From contig CP099839.1 in assembly GCA_030062745.1 (NCBI GenBank), forward strand, positions 34,505,293 to 34,569,292: a stretch of DNA of 64,000 bases, read 5' to 3'. The stretch's first letter is position 1; each line of letters opens with the position of its first letter. The notes under the pieces were generated by a model. It made no database searches, was not told the DNA's origin, and worked only from the letters and a program-made list of their open reading frames with translations. Both the position numbers and the translations under genes were made by a program. The DNA is from Capitulum mitella (Eukaryota > Arthropoda > Thecostraca > Pollicipedomorpha > Pollicipedidae). Positions 51,480 through 63,403 of this stretch are shown piece after piece.

Positions 51480-51849
51480 GCTGAGCTGTTGATTCCCTTC
51501 CCATCCTCGGAACATTTTTAGGCCTCATGAGTTGCCATTCGAGGCCTCGAGAGCAGACTTCAGGTCCAGCGCCCTGTGAGCCCGTAAACGGCGTTCACGA
51601 CATGGGCGCTCTCGGCGTCGAAGGGGAATGCCATGACCTAATGAAATCATGTGCACTTGCCACGCCACTACGTCCCTATGCACTTGCTTAATCTTGCGCT
51701 TCTGAATGCATAGCATGACCATGGATCACCTACGCATCCATGGCATGACATATTCGTTTTCCAAATAGTAGGTCGCGTACGCAGTCTAAAGCTCTTGATG
51801 ACAGGACTTGCAGAATAACCAATGCAGAATTCCAAGAAATATGTGCGTC

Positions 51850-52470
51850 ATTTCACTTCTATACGTGTGATTCTGGGACTAGTTAAAAAAAAATGCAACA
51901 GTATTTGTGGACGTTGCTGACATAGGCGACACACAACGAGTGTGAATAATCCACCCAAATGCAATAAGGATGAGGTGTTGGAGTTGGCCTTGGGCTCTTG
52001 TTCTACGTAGTAGTCGCGTGCAACACAGCCGAGGCCGGTGTCAAGAGCTTTCGTGGTCTCAGTGCGCGTGCGCGTTCGTCGTGCGTCCCTGTGGTCCGTG
52101 CCGCCATTCAGCTTCAGTCCTGGCTTGTGGACTAGTCGCGCATGTTGGGCACATGTGAGCGTCTGGATTTGGGAGACATCTCGTTCGTCTTGCCTACAGG
52201 AATTATTCTTTGTCTGGTTTCTCCCCATGCGCGATTTGTCATGAGACTTGGCGTTTCCTGCGCACTTCCAACGTCCTTTTAGACAAGACTGACGTGCTGG
52301 ATCATCTTGCACCAGACGTGCAACTCAAATGCTGTGATACCCATGAAGCGAAATGATCAAACTCATTTGTACGACATCATTCATGTGAATTGTAATGTAT
52401 TGTCATATGTCGTCATACAGTTGAGTCTAAGGGAATTGTAAAGTCCCAGCATCACAGCAAGTTTTCGAAG
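51850..52470. other. CpG-rich block of unknown nature at a composition boundary
   Basis: The last CpG-rich DNA before the depleted region. It has long ORFs on both strands with no recognised domain, and dense CGTGCGCGTTCGTCGTGCGT. Could be the end of a retroelement; I cannot classify it. Confidence 0.3.
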
Positions 52471-53271
52471 GTGAGAAAATGGTCCTCAGATGATTTCATG
52501 CATGAGTAGGGTGCTTCTGAAATGCTGTATTGAACTTTTGAGGGTGTTTTTCCATGGTTCTAGTTGGATTCACTGAAGGAATGGTGTGTGCAAAATTTGG
52601 CCCATGTTGATTGACATTACTAAGAAATGTGGCATGTGCATGCCAGAGATGTGCTACCATTATCAAGAATGCATGCCTGGTGTGCACCTGGACGAGTTTA
52701 TGGCATGTTGGGTGCGTATGCAACTGGAGCATTGCTTGCCTGAAAAAATTGGTTGTTTTGGCTCATGTTCTAATACAACCATCTAGCTCCAATTCTGTGT
52801 TGTAGGCTCTTTTTAGTGGTAGATGGGGTAAGTTGTGACTGATGAGGTTTAGGCTCAACGTAAGTTTCTGCCCGACAAAATCACAAACAATCCTGTGTAT
52901 AATTGCCACCAATGTAAAAAATATGTCGTCCTGTTTCTAACCATACATTCCACTACTGGGTTTCTTAAAAAATAATCTTAACGATAACGCGCCACACAGT
53001 AATACTGTGCTGCAGTTAACTGGTGGAGAACAACATTATTCCGCGGCAGAAAATGTAGTGCCGCCAAGGTTAAGGTTATTGACATCAAGGATGTGTAGAT
53101 CCTGCATGCACCTTCAAGCCGTTAATGACATCATGTACATGAAAATTGTATTTTGTTGCCACAGACTGAACTTGGAGGAACTGCTGAATTATTATGCCAT
53201 TATATTATTGTATTAGATAATTGTTGGAATATGTGATATCAGTATTATTACATTATGACATTTAATACTCG

Positions 53272-53402
53272 TTAGATTACGTTAGGTTGCTAGGTTGGGT
53301 TGTGCTGGGCTAGGTTAGATAAGGTTAGGTTAGGCTAGGCTAGGCTAGGCTAGGCTAGGCTAGGCTAGGTTAGGTTAGGTTAGGTTACTATGTTATGTTA
53401 TG
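53272..53402. repeat. TAGGT/TAGGC array, telomere-like
   Basis: TTAGGT units flank about eight TAGGC units. (TTAGG)n is the arthropod telomere repeat; this is a short, degenerate interstitial array inside or next to the STAT gene. Confidence 0.85.
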
Positions 53403-53555
53403 GTAAATTTTAATTTATTGTTTTATTTCACTTCCTAATATTTTCCAGTTTTGTTTGGTGATTTCTTTTTCAGATGTTTCATTTCACTGTTTTTTTGTGT
53501 TTTTTTTAAATTGGAACTTCACTTTTCCATCTTTGTAATATTTTCACTTTTTTAT

Positions 53556-53600
53556 TATTATTGCTGTTTGCTATTATTATCATTACTATTTTATTATTAT

Positions 53601-53650
<50 letters not shown>

Positions 53651-53685
53651 CTAGTATTAGTATTATTACTATTATTATTATTGCA
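53556..53685. repeat. (TAG)n/(TTA)n trinucleotide repeat
   Basis: About 14 TAG units flanked by TTA units. Confidence 0.95.
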
Positions 53686-53759
53686 ATGACTAACTTTTTT
53701 ATTTTGAAGATAATTCATATCGCATTAGTTATTTCCCCAACCTTTTTTATTACTCTTCA

Positions 53760-54050
53760 TTGGACGTTGAGTCCAACCGACGACCAATCAGCGTCAAGAT
53801 CTCACATAAACAAACTATTTAACGCAGAAACGTCAAAAATCCCTACGCCAGCGTCTGGCGGTTAGCATACCAGTGATGATGCAATCTGTTTTGGGGGGAA
53901 TAATGTTTGTTTCTGGTTTTTCCGGCTGAAATTGTAAGTAGTACTCATCAATATTGCTTTTGAAGCGCCATGCAACCACTACTACGATTATTTTCCCTCG
54001 AAGTAAGAGCTCGGTCAAAATCTTACTGTTGACCGAGGTTTATATTGCGT
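53760..54050 (+). promoter_or_regulatory. CpG-containing patch: candidate STAT promoter and 5' UTR exon
   Basis: A local island of CpG (ACGTTGAG, CCGACGACC, AGCGTCTGGCGG and others) in otherwise CpG-poor DNA. It contains a CCAAT motif in ACCAATCAGCGTC near 53784. A consensus donor GTAAGTAG lies at 53934, so a non-coding exon ending at 53933 could splice to the STAT exon at 63256 across a 9.3 kb intron. The role is inferred from composition and the donor only; a promoter for a minus-strand transcript is also possible. Confidence 0.4.
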
Positions 54051-54060
54051 GCTAGAAAAG

Positions 54061-57000
54061 AATTACTAATGATGTTGTAATATTCATTTCTCACTTAGCA
54101 TATGTTGCAATTTTGTGGCCAGCTAAAGCCTACAGGTATCTATATTTTGTTCATGAAATCCAACTAACACCTGAGACTAGGTACAGAGATGTGCTTTTCC
54201 ATGTGACTAGCCATCTTTTAGTGACTTCCCTAAAATAAATTTTGTAATTTATGCTGCATGTTTAAGCATTCAGATCCACCACAGGCAAAAATTATAAGGT
54301 TAAAACTTTACTTTTTGTGCCAAAAAACATTTTAAAATTGCATAGTCAGCATCAGTTTCAGGAAAAACATAAGTTGACATAGTACCCCAGAAAAGAATGT
54401 TTAAAATGTGTGATAATTTGGAAACCATTGAATGCGATAATTCTGGCCCCTATTGCTTAAGTTTGTTTGGTACTGCATGTTGTTTTTCTCCTTCAGTGCC
54501 TTTGTTTTTTTTATTTTTCCAAAGTGTTTTTTTTTTAGAGAGGGCATATGCTGTGCATGCCTGAAGATCTATGTGCATACCAAAACCACTCTGTGCATGA
54601 GTTGGGAGTAGCAGAGCATGCTTGAGCTGGCATGAACTTTCCATTGCAAGCCAATGAGATCTCATTGAACCCTGCCACAGTTTGCAGTTCAGGCATTATT
54701 GTTAGGTAGAGGTTGAATTTTGCATGCTGGGTGTTGTGGTCTCCAGTGCTGTCTGTACAGGTAGCCAGCAGCTAGCACCAGGTATGAGTTGGCTGGGGCT
54801 CCTATATGGAGTGGTTGGGACATATGTTATTGGGTTTTTGAGTACCTATTATGGAGTGGGCTGACACTTATGGATTGCAATCTTGACTTTTTCATGAATT
54901 GGGTAGCAGTCCAGGAACACAGTTTCCAAAACACTGGGACTGCTTGTAGGCTGCCACCCAAGCAGTGGAATAAATAACATCATAGTCATTGAGTGCTGGC
55001 CCAGTCCATGCCAAATGATGCCCCAAAACCCAACAACATAGATCACAATCCCTTCACATGCAAACTTGAGCCAACCAGTGCTTGTGCATGGTGGTAGCAT
55101 TGGGTCACCCATACAGACAGCACTGGAAAGTGTAATGACTAACAAATGCCATTCAGGGTCCAAATGATATTGGTAAATGCCAGTCAAAGTAGGCTAAATT
55201 TTCCACAAACCATTCTTTTATTGAGTGCAACAAAAGTATGCAAAAACACCTTTGAAAACTTTCAAAACAGCATGTGATGACTACCATGATTAAAAGGTGC
55301 ATTGAAAGGTTGAAGCTCTCATTTTTTGCATTGCACTTATGCAATCTGTGCCCCTGTGAAAACAATCCTATTAACTTATAATAGAAGGCAAATGATGCAT
55401 GGTTGAAGTAGGCTTGGAGCTTTATAACATGCAGCCTTATAACATGACCCACAGGTATCTAGGTATATAAATGAGTGGCAGATGGAGTTATGGAGTATTA
55501 ATCAGTTTTCACAAATTTTCAAGTAATAAGTAGATATAAACTGTCTTGCATTTTGTCGGGAAGAATATACATTGATTCACAGATGTAGTTGCATGTGTAA
55601 CAAATCCTTAGTTAGCTCTGTACTAGGTTGCAGTGGGAGTCATGCGAATGTTGTGTGAGCTTGTGTGTTTTATTCAATATTTGTTCATCCATTATGGCTA
55701 ATATGGAACTGGCTCACATATTGTTCTGTGATTTATCCATATTTTTTACCCTGATTATTCTTACCAAAGTTGTATATGGGAATGCTTTCTGTGTTGAAAA
55801 AAGTGGAACACCAATAGCAGCTCATGTATCTGTATTTTGGGAAGCTAAAGCCTATTCTCTTTCCAGAGCAGTAGTCTTCATTTGAAGGTGTTTGACAAAA
55901 ACTAAATGAGGCATGCCTATATTTCTAAAGGCAGTCTGTAAAATTTCTGGATGGAAACCAGCAGCCAGTAATTTTATGTTACCATATGAGATTAGCAGCA
56001 CACTGTTTCACACTAATTTCAGTTTGTCATGTAAATTTAGTGTTCATTGCAAGCTTGCATGCCAGTTTCAGTAGACAAACTGTAAATGATGCCAAGTTGC
56101 TGCACACAGTGTCAGCTTGCTTGTGTGAAGTAGATGCAAACTGAACTTATAGGTTATTTTGTTGTTGGCAAGTGATATTGTATCACCTCTGAATAGGCAT
56201 ACATTTTTCCCAGACAAATGTCAATAGACTGTGCAAGAACATTCAGAGTAAGAGAGCTGAGATGAAGAACTTTGGTTAGGCTAGCTATAGCTGAGGGCAA
56301 TTTTGCACAGGGCAGATGCCTGCACTTCTTTTGTCTTGTGACGTTATTTTATTTCCTTCCATATTACTGATGAAATTGGACTCTCCAGTGACTAATGAGG
56401 TATATGTGATCACATTGTTGATGCACCCAGAAATGCAAATAGCTTACTGACTAATGAATTTGTTTACTGATGGGGTATGAGGCTTCATTGTTTTGGTCAT
56501 ATGAAATGGGAGCATTGAAAGGTAGGGGAATGAGCACCATAGATCTGGTAGTAAATGGAATTAATAAAGCTAGGGCCATCCCCCTGTTCTTCTCTCAGTA
56601 CCCATCAGAGGTTGTGATAGTGCATGTAATAATAGCACTTTTGTTTCCTGTTGGCATCAAGTGAATGCATATAAAGGAAACATAGAAAAAGAGGGCATAC
56701 TGTATCTTAAGACATCTTATCACTGGCATCATATTTTATATCTTCTTGCTATTATCTCATGTATTATGACATACCTCTTTTCCAGTGATTCTCAGCTTAT
56801 ATGTGCATGTAATGCCAACAGAAAATAAAAGTGCTGTCATTGTATGCGGCATTTGCAACCTTTGGTATGTATTGAAAGAAGAGCACATGCATGGTGCTAC
56901 CTTTCTTAATTGCTTTTAGTACTAGGCCCATGGTGTTGATGTCAGAACCTCAGGGTGTTGATGTCCCATCTTAAAACTCCCGTATTAGGAGAGGTGTTGA

Positions 57001-58900
57001 CTCTGTACCAGGGGGAATGAGGGCACCTGCCTTGATATCACTGATATTTGCATGACACTTTTGGGCATTGGCGGTGACTGGAAATGCAAACTTCAGTAAT
57101 TTCTACTAAGGCCAGAGCTTCCTCTGAAGTAAACAGATGACTACTCCTGGACTGGATTGAAATATACTTTCTACAAGATCAAAATTGGTGATACCTCATT
57201 CTTATTTGTCTGCATGAGACTTACATACAATAGCTAAAAACATTTGTAGGTTATGTGACCTGCCAGTAAGGGATCTAGGGATGCTGCAAATAACTGATTG
57301 AGAGTGGAGCCTTCAGATGTATTGTGAAGAGCAGATGAAGCATGTTAATCTGTTCCTTAGTTCATACATGTCCCTGAAGTAGTGTGGAAATACTGAGCCA
57401 TTTTATGGACAGACAGACTCTGACATCTGATTCCAGTGTTTTGATGCTAAATAATTTTTGTCACCAAAAATAGAATCTAAGAACAGAAAACCCTTTAGGC
57501 CAAATTCAAGTTGTGGAAATTTTGGACCAAAAATTGATCCTTGCTGGTCAGCCATTGTTTTCACTCTTTATGAAAGATTATACCTGTATAGTGTTTTACC
57601 TGCCAAGGAACACAACTACTGGCTATAACAGTTTATGTAGGTGAAATGGCATATGTTGAATTTTTCAATGCCATGATCATTGAATGTAGCAACTTTTCAC
57701 ACAGGTTTGGTGACATTTTAGACCCCACATTGTACTTTGTTGTTGGGGCACCCTGAAGCAAAAATTTTGCTCCTAGCCAAAAAATTGGTCCTATGTATTG
57801 TTGATTACATGCAATTACATGCAAAGTTGATCCTGTCAATTTTTATTTGTGCTGCTAATGTGCTGCTACTGCACATTTCCTGCATTGTGTGTGACTGAAT
57901 ATTCTTTACTTGACATGCACTATGATGGTTAGTACAGAACAACCAGAATGCACATAAGCCTAGCAGTTGGTGGCAGATGTGTGCAGGGATTCTGATGCAA
58001 TGCAGAGTATCCTTAATTTACACCAGATTCTAAGGTGTTCAGGGCATGTGTTGCATCACCTGGGCTTTGTCTTGCTCTCAAGGGGCATGACCTTTCTGAG
58101 ATGTCTCAGTGACCTGCCCAGGTCAAAAGGGATTGAATACAACATGAATAATAAAGCCCAATATAATTATATATAACATTACAATATATAATAACTTGCA
58201 TTCCATCAGGGTACTGGCACATGTCTGTTTTTGTAGTTGCATAGTATCATGGTGCATCATATGTGTGTATCATATGTATTTTTTGTATTATATCATATGT
58301 CTCCCATGGTGGAAAAAACACTTCATTGTGTCAAAGACACAAGGGCTTTAATTCTGGAAGTAGATTTATGCCTCAAAAGCAAGAGTTATTTGCATGTAGC
58401 AAAATTATATTCTGATTGATATACACTGTGTGTGAGTGTGTGAAGGCAGTTTTCCAGAATCACTGGATTTGGGCAGATAATGATCTACTTCCCCACACCT
58501 AAATGCTGTATTCAGTACTAAAGTTTTGTTTTGACATGTCACTGTGCCAGTCACATGCTTCTATTTAAAACTGACAATACAGTGATACATACTGACACAG
58601 CTTTTTATGTTGATGTGCAAGCATCTCCTGCTTGGCCAAACTGGTTAGCTAATTTATTGCATTCATTGTCATTGCTGTTTTTTCAATCCATCTCATTTTT
58701 TGGTAAATTGTGGGACACTACACAAAAGGTGAACACCAATATTTGGCACAAAATTCAAATGTTTATAGACATCTGTATTACCATCCCATGCATGGAAATT
58801 GCAGATGGTACAGACAAGCACTCTCACTGAACATATCCATATAGTGTGTGCAGCTCAGGGGTCCCTCACATGTGGCATATCACATTCAGCATTTTTTCAG
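54061..58900. other. CpG-depleted stretch, presumed STAT intron
   Basis: I count seven CpG dinucleotides in 4,840 bp, with TG and CA in excess (many GCATGC and TGCATG). No coding sequence recognised. Best read as methylated gene-body DNA of STAT, between its putative 5' UTR exon and its first coding exon. Confidence 0.6.
54742..55127. mobile_element. Old palindromic MITE
   Basis: The left arm starts CCAGTGCTGTCTGTACAGGT and the right arm ends ACAGACAGCACTGG. The arms align over about 140 bp (GTTGGCT, TATGTTATTGGGTTTT against TATGTTGTTGGGTTTT). It has lost its CpG like its surroundings, so it is old. Confidence 0.75.
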
Positions 58901-59104
58901 CACTTCCAGGTTCAGAAACTCGATGCTCAGATGGATTTCATTCTTCAGATGTTCGTCTGGTGCTGTTTCCCAGCCTCCTGTATATGTCTTGGCATTCATC
59001 ATAGCTCATATGTCCACAGTAGAATGCAGCTGGGAGCAGCAGGGGTAGTTGTGCTCCCTGGGAACAAATGATATCTTATCCTTCATCAGCAGCTCTTGTT
59101 TTTG

Positions 59105-59670
59105 GGCGAGTTACAGGTAGCCATTCCCGACCAGAAAAGGACGGTCCTCTCCTGTGCTAAGAGTCGATGAGGGACATCAGCAGCCTCTCTGTCACGTACT
59201 CCTGGCGGCAAGTTTTGCCATCTAGGGCACGTCTGTTTTCACAGAAAAAACGGTCGTGACAAATCGCGCGGGATGATGGCAGCCCACATCTTGATCTTTC
59301 TTGGAAACTTGCTCTTAGAGGAGAAACGAACTTTTTATGGGACATTTGTGAGATCGTCAGGTGTGTAGAACCCCGATTTTCGATGGTGTGTCCTTTGTAC
59401 GCGAAGTAGCACTCATCGTCTGTCACGAGCTGTCAGTGATTGGTGGCCGACATCAGGTGGTGCGCCAGCGTGTTTAGTCTCATCATTTGGGCTGCCGCCT
59501 GTCGATCTGTCAGCCGGAGGGCGAATTTTCTTTTCTGGTAGATCACAACGTTCTTCTCCAGTAGTTTTCTCATGTAACTTTGAGAAACCCCGAACTTTTG
59601 GATCGTTTCTCGTGTCGAGACACGACCTTTGTTCTTTGCCTGTTGAATGAGTCATTTGCATAAACTGCCG
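59105..59670 (-). mobile_element. Broken Tc1/mariner-like transposon
   Basis: The minus-strand frame from about 59640 reads TIQKFGVSQSYMRKLLEK (helix-turn-helix), then RKFALRLTDRQAAAQMMRLN. After a stop near 59440 the same frame continues VTDDECYFAYKGH, holding a catalytic Asp of the DDE fold, and a shifted frame gives KIKMWAAIIPRDLSRPFF, the strand usually written K..VWAAI...G. At least one stop and one frameshift are present. The right limit may be near 60.0 kb where CpG falls again; I found no paired termini. CpG content is far higher than the surrounding intron. Confidence 0.75.
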
Positions 59671-60149
59671 CTCATTTCCTTCACTTTTCGGCCAGAGTCA
59701 ACCTTTCTTTGGAGTGGGATACCAACACCTGTCACAGTTCTTTAGGATATTGTAGCATGTCAAGCACGGCAAATTCAAGTATTACAGCTTGTCCGACTTA
59801 CGGTCGGTTAGCAGACTGGTAACGCGTCATAGCACGCAGTAAACCGATTAAAGGCATATAACATTACCGATCCAGGTCTGGTGCCCTTTCTGCAACTCTT
59901 GCGTACTTTCGTGAGTCGGTAGTCTCGCATCTATGTTCTAAAGACACTCTGAAAGGTCGCCCTCGCTATCAGCCAACTCCCATGCTTGTGTCTTCACTGA
60001 AACCATGGTCTTGAGAGTCGACTATGCAGTCCATAGTGGGCTTTCAGATCATGTTATCTAATGCAAACCACGACCATCATGCTATGTAAGAACAGTGACA
60101 ATAAAGTGGTGTAACATTTACCCATGAATCTCAAATCATAGCGTTCTTT

Positions 60150-60850
60150 ATGACACCATTTCGACGTGACTTACGACGACCTCGATTCAAAGTTTTTGTC
60201 AACATATGCACAATTGATGTAAGAGAAAGCACTGAAAGTTCCATGATGCTGCATTCATTCGTTTGGGAGATGTGTAAGAAATGCACCAGGTTTTCAGTTC
60301 CCTGTCCCACCATCAATGGTGGGCAAGGTTAGAAAATGTTTTTTGGTGTAGAAGGACACAACAAAGTATGTGCTCCAGAAACATTTTATACGCCAAAAGT
60401 TTGATCTTGTGCCACCATCTTAAAGCTGCATTATAAGCATGTTGACAAACTTTTAGCCCTGCAATCAGATGACTGTATCCTTTCAGTAAGAAGTAGGTAT
60501 AATGTGAACTGAGACCAAGAATGTCAGCTTAAACCAGTATTACTGTTTACAGGATTTTGTATTTGTATTTGTAAAACAGAAATTACACTCTGACACCAAA
60601 AAATAAAAGCAGTTCCCAACCCTGATGGTCGCTTTAGCAGAAAGTGACCAAAGTCCTCTATGGCGTCTTTTCGACGTCATTTGGACGTGAACCAGTTCCC
60701 GTTTTGTTCCCAGACCGTTTTGAAGTATGTGCCAGCACATGCATAATTGGTGTTAGAAAAGGTACTGCAAATTTTATGGTACTGCATTCATCTGTTTGGA
60801 AGATATTTAAAAGCTGCTCCAGGTGTTTGATCGCTCCCCCCGTGAATGAC
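60150..60850. repeat. Two diverged direct repeats, about 510-535 bp apart
   Basis: Units at about 60155-60300 and 60665-60830. Both read RF(K/E)V....C(T/I)I.VR..T....M.LHS.VW in the plus strand, with DNA identity about 70% by eye. No known family. Confidence 0.55.
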
Positions 60851-61904
60851 TGGTTAAGCTGAAAGTGATTAATGACCTATCAGCACAGCAAATGCATTTG
60901 GTAACCGAACGGGGAGGAAAGGCAATGCATGTGTTGCTCTAGGACACACCAGATCATGCACTGGATTTGTAGTTGGCTTTGCATCATGGAGATAAGATTC
61001 TTGAAGCCTTTCTGTTTGCTCTTTGTGATGGTACATAATCAGCTTTCTTGCAGGTATGCACAGAATTTCATGTTGCCATGACTCATTGTACCAGCTGTAA
61101 CATTTTTTAATATTCGTTTATTGCTACATGTCTTTTTGTTTACATGCAATTAAAAATAAACAAGTAATGCAGTCAGGAATGATGGGGTCTGCATTTGTTT
61201 CACCTTGCAAATTTTTCATTAAGTCCAGCTTATTTACCGGGATAGTATTTGGGAACAGGGCTTGTAAAATGCACCAGTTTTTGTTTTGTTTCGGGCATCT
61301 TGGAACAAGAGTGCATAATAAATGAGGTTAGCTGTGATGAAACCTGTTTGATGGATTGTGGCTGTTTTGAATCCAATGCAGGGCAGTTTCCAATCCAATG
61401 CAGTTCCCAGAGCAACATGCAAAAATCCCAAAGTGGACATTACCATGTATATGCAACTTAACATCATGTCATGTTGTTCTGCGGTTTGTTGCTATTTTTG
61501 GGATCATAGAAGAAATGTTTGTGGCAATCTCAGGCTCTTTCTCCTCTCAGTTGTCACAAAACTATAAGCAACAAATGCGACATATGAGATCTGCAGTTTA
61601 TAATAAGTTGCATGTCTGTGGTGGTTACAGGTCAGTGAAATAGAGAATTCATGTGAATTTAATAACAGGATGACATCGGATGATTTGATGAACTTCAACA
61701 TGTTATCCAGTTTGATTAGGGACACCACAAATAATTGTGCATATTTACATAGCCAAGTGAAGGTGAAGATCATGTGAATTAACATCTTTGAACCCTAGCA
61801 TTGGTCAGACTTCTTGAATTCTCGTGCTCTGCTATTGTTGGAGAAGATGTCAGGTGTTCTAGATTTCCAGTAGTTGGTACCCAACCATTGAACCCTCTTC
61901 AGTA

Positions 61905-62575
61905 CAGGGTAGGGAGCGGGGCACCCCACCCCGAGGTATTTCGCAAATTGCTCCTGAACGCCATGTCCGATCGCTCCGAAATTAGATGTAGCGGGCTTTG
62001 AATCATTTTATGCATTGTCTAAAAATTTGAAATCAGTACCATGACATGTCACTGCCTGTGATGTCTTTCTTGATGTCATTAAACGGAAGATTCACGTTAC
62101 AGGGACGGTGTTCATGGGATAACACGTTTTAAGCATTTTATGATAATAAGTCTTACTCTTTAACATGGATGACATCCATGGTATCAGTAACCCCTGCAGT
62201 GCAGTCCTTTCTAGGGTCAAGGTCCTCTTATGTCAAAATCATGAATGGGGATCATTGACCTTTTTGGCATGTTGTGGACTTTTGAGAGTTGTGATGTAAT
62301 CAGAAACGCTGCTTCTTATACCAGCAGTAGTTTTGAGTTCGTATTGATCGCCAGAAGTCGTTTTGGGCCCGTTGAAAGCACCCTGTATGCTGCGCCTCAT
62401 AGAATCCATTGACAACCAGAATCCACTAACATCACGTTTTAGGTCGCTTGTAAGGTCGCTGTGTGGTCTAAAAGGGTCAGACCGGTTATCATCGTGTAGC
62501 TGAAAGACCATTGTTTCGTCGCTCTCCCACGTCAAGTTTGGAAATTGCTGGTGGGGGATCTCACCCCTCCCCATG
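61905..62575. mobile_element. TA-flanked MITE, young relative to its surroundings
   Basis: 671 bp flanked by TA (61903-61904 and 62576-62577). Ends read inwards CAGGGTAGGGAGCGGGGCAC and CATGGGGAGGGGTGAGATCC. CpG is retained while flanking intron DNA is depleted. TA duplication suggests a Tc1/mariner relative. Confidence 0.6.
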
Positions 62576-62577
62576 TA

Positions 62578-63255
62578 TGGTGAAAAGTGGCCAGATAACG
62601 AATACTGGTGAGGTTTTAGCAGCTTATCTTACAAAGTGATCAGGATTTCAAATTACTCTAATTGTGCTCCAGTATTTTCACTGGCTTACTCAGTGCTATT
62701 GCACAGCAAAAAGCAACTACATCATAGTGCAGTATATTGTCTGTTAATGAAAAAACAATGCCATAAATGTCTTGTTATGTTTTGCAGTGTTTTCAGTTCT
62801 TCAAGCATACAGCAAGCTATGTCATAGCTGTCCACCCAATGTTCGTAGTGGCCCGTGTTATTTGTTCAACATCAGTGCACCATTGGTAGTGCCAGTTATT
62901 GCAGTCTTCAGGAATTGCAACAGAAATTTCAGTGTTACCAAAGGCAAAAGAATATCTTTGAAGTGTTTTGGTGTTGGCCTCCATAAGTCACACAGTGGTG
63001 GGGATTTCTTTTTCACCTTTTGACCTTGATGGCCCGAATTGGCATGTTTAATATTAATGATTACACAGGAATTCTAAGAGAAAATTGTTAATTATTATTG
63101 CATTGTTGTCTATCAGTTATTGATAAACAGTGTTAACTGCAAACCGATTGCCTGATTTGGTGTGTTGAAAATTAGCTGCTCTCATGTTTACATGTTGTGG
63201 CATTTGATCCACTTTTGAAATGCCAAATAAGTTTAGTCCTAGTCTCGTGTTGCAG
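62578..63255. other. STAT intron upstream of the first coding exon
   Basis: AT-rich and CpG-poor. Ends in a TTGCAG acceptor. No other feature seen. Confidence 0.6.
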
Positions 63256-63284
63256 ATATTGCTTACAACCGTAAAGCCAGCAAG

Positions 63285-63403
63285 ATGGCTCTTTGGCACA
63301 AGGTCCAGCAGCTGCCTGAAACATCACTGAGGAAGATCTATGGTGAACACTTTCCCATCGAGGTTCGCCACTGTCTTGCTCCATGGATTGAGTCCAAAAT
63401 CGG
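63285..63403 (+). CDS. STAT: STAT transcription factor, first coding exon
   Basis: Encodes the start of a STAT N-terminal interaction domain: MALWHKVQQLPETSLRKIYG, then EHFPIEVRHCLAPWIESKI. The HFPIEVRH.LA.WIES block is diagnostic of STAT5/6-type and arthropod STATs, latent cytoplasmic factors activated by JAK that dimerise and enter the nucleus. Compared with vertebrate STAT5 the helix before YG is about three residues shorter. The exon starts at 63256 after a TTGCAG acceptor, has 29 bases of 5' UTR, a good initiation context (A at -3, G at +4), and ends at a GTAAGC donor (63404) after two bases of a codon. The rest of the gene lies beyond the window; I saw no second exon by 64000. An intron upstream of the ATG implies a separate 5' UTR exon further left. 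Confidence 0.93.

Noticed and set aside
51848-52312. Minus-strand ORF of 154 codons
   Set aside because: No domain. May be part of an unclassified repeat; I could not define ends.
53833-54018. Minus-strand ORF of 61 codons in the candidate STAT promoter patch
   Set aside because: Short, no homology; the plus-strand splice donor and CpG pattern explain the patch better.
59810-59880. tRNA-like A box (TAGCAGACTGG) suggesting a tRNA or SINE
   Set aside because: No B box at the right distance and no cloverleaf arms.
62239-62574. Minus-strand ORF of 111 codons
   Set aside because: Lies within the TA-flanked MITE and matches no transposase.
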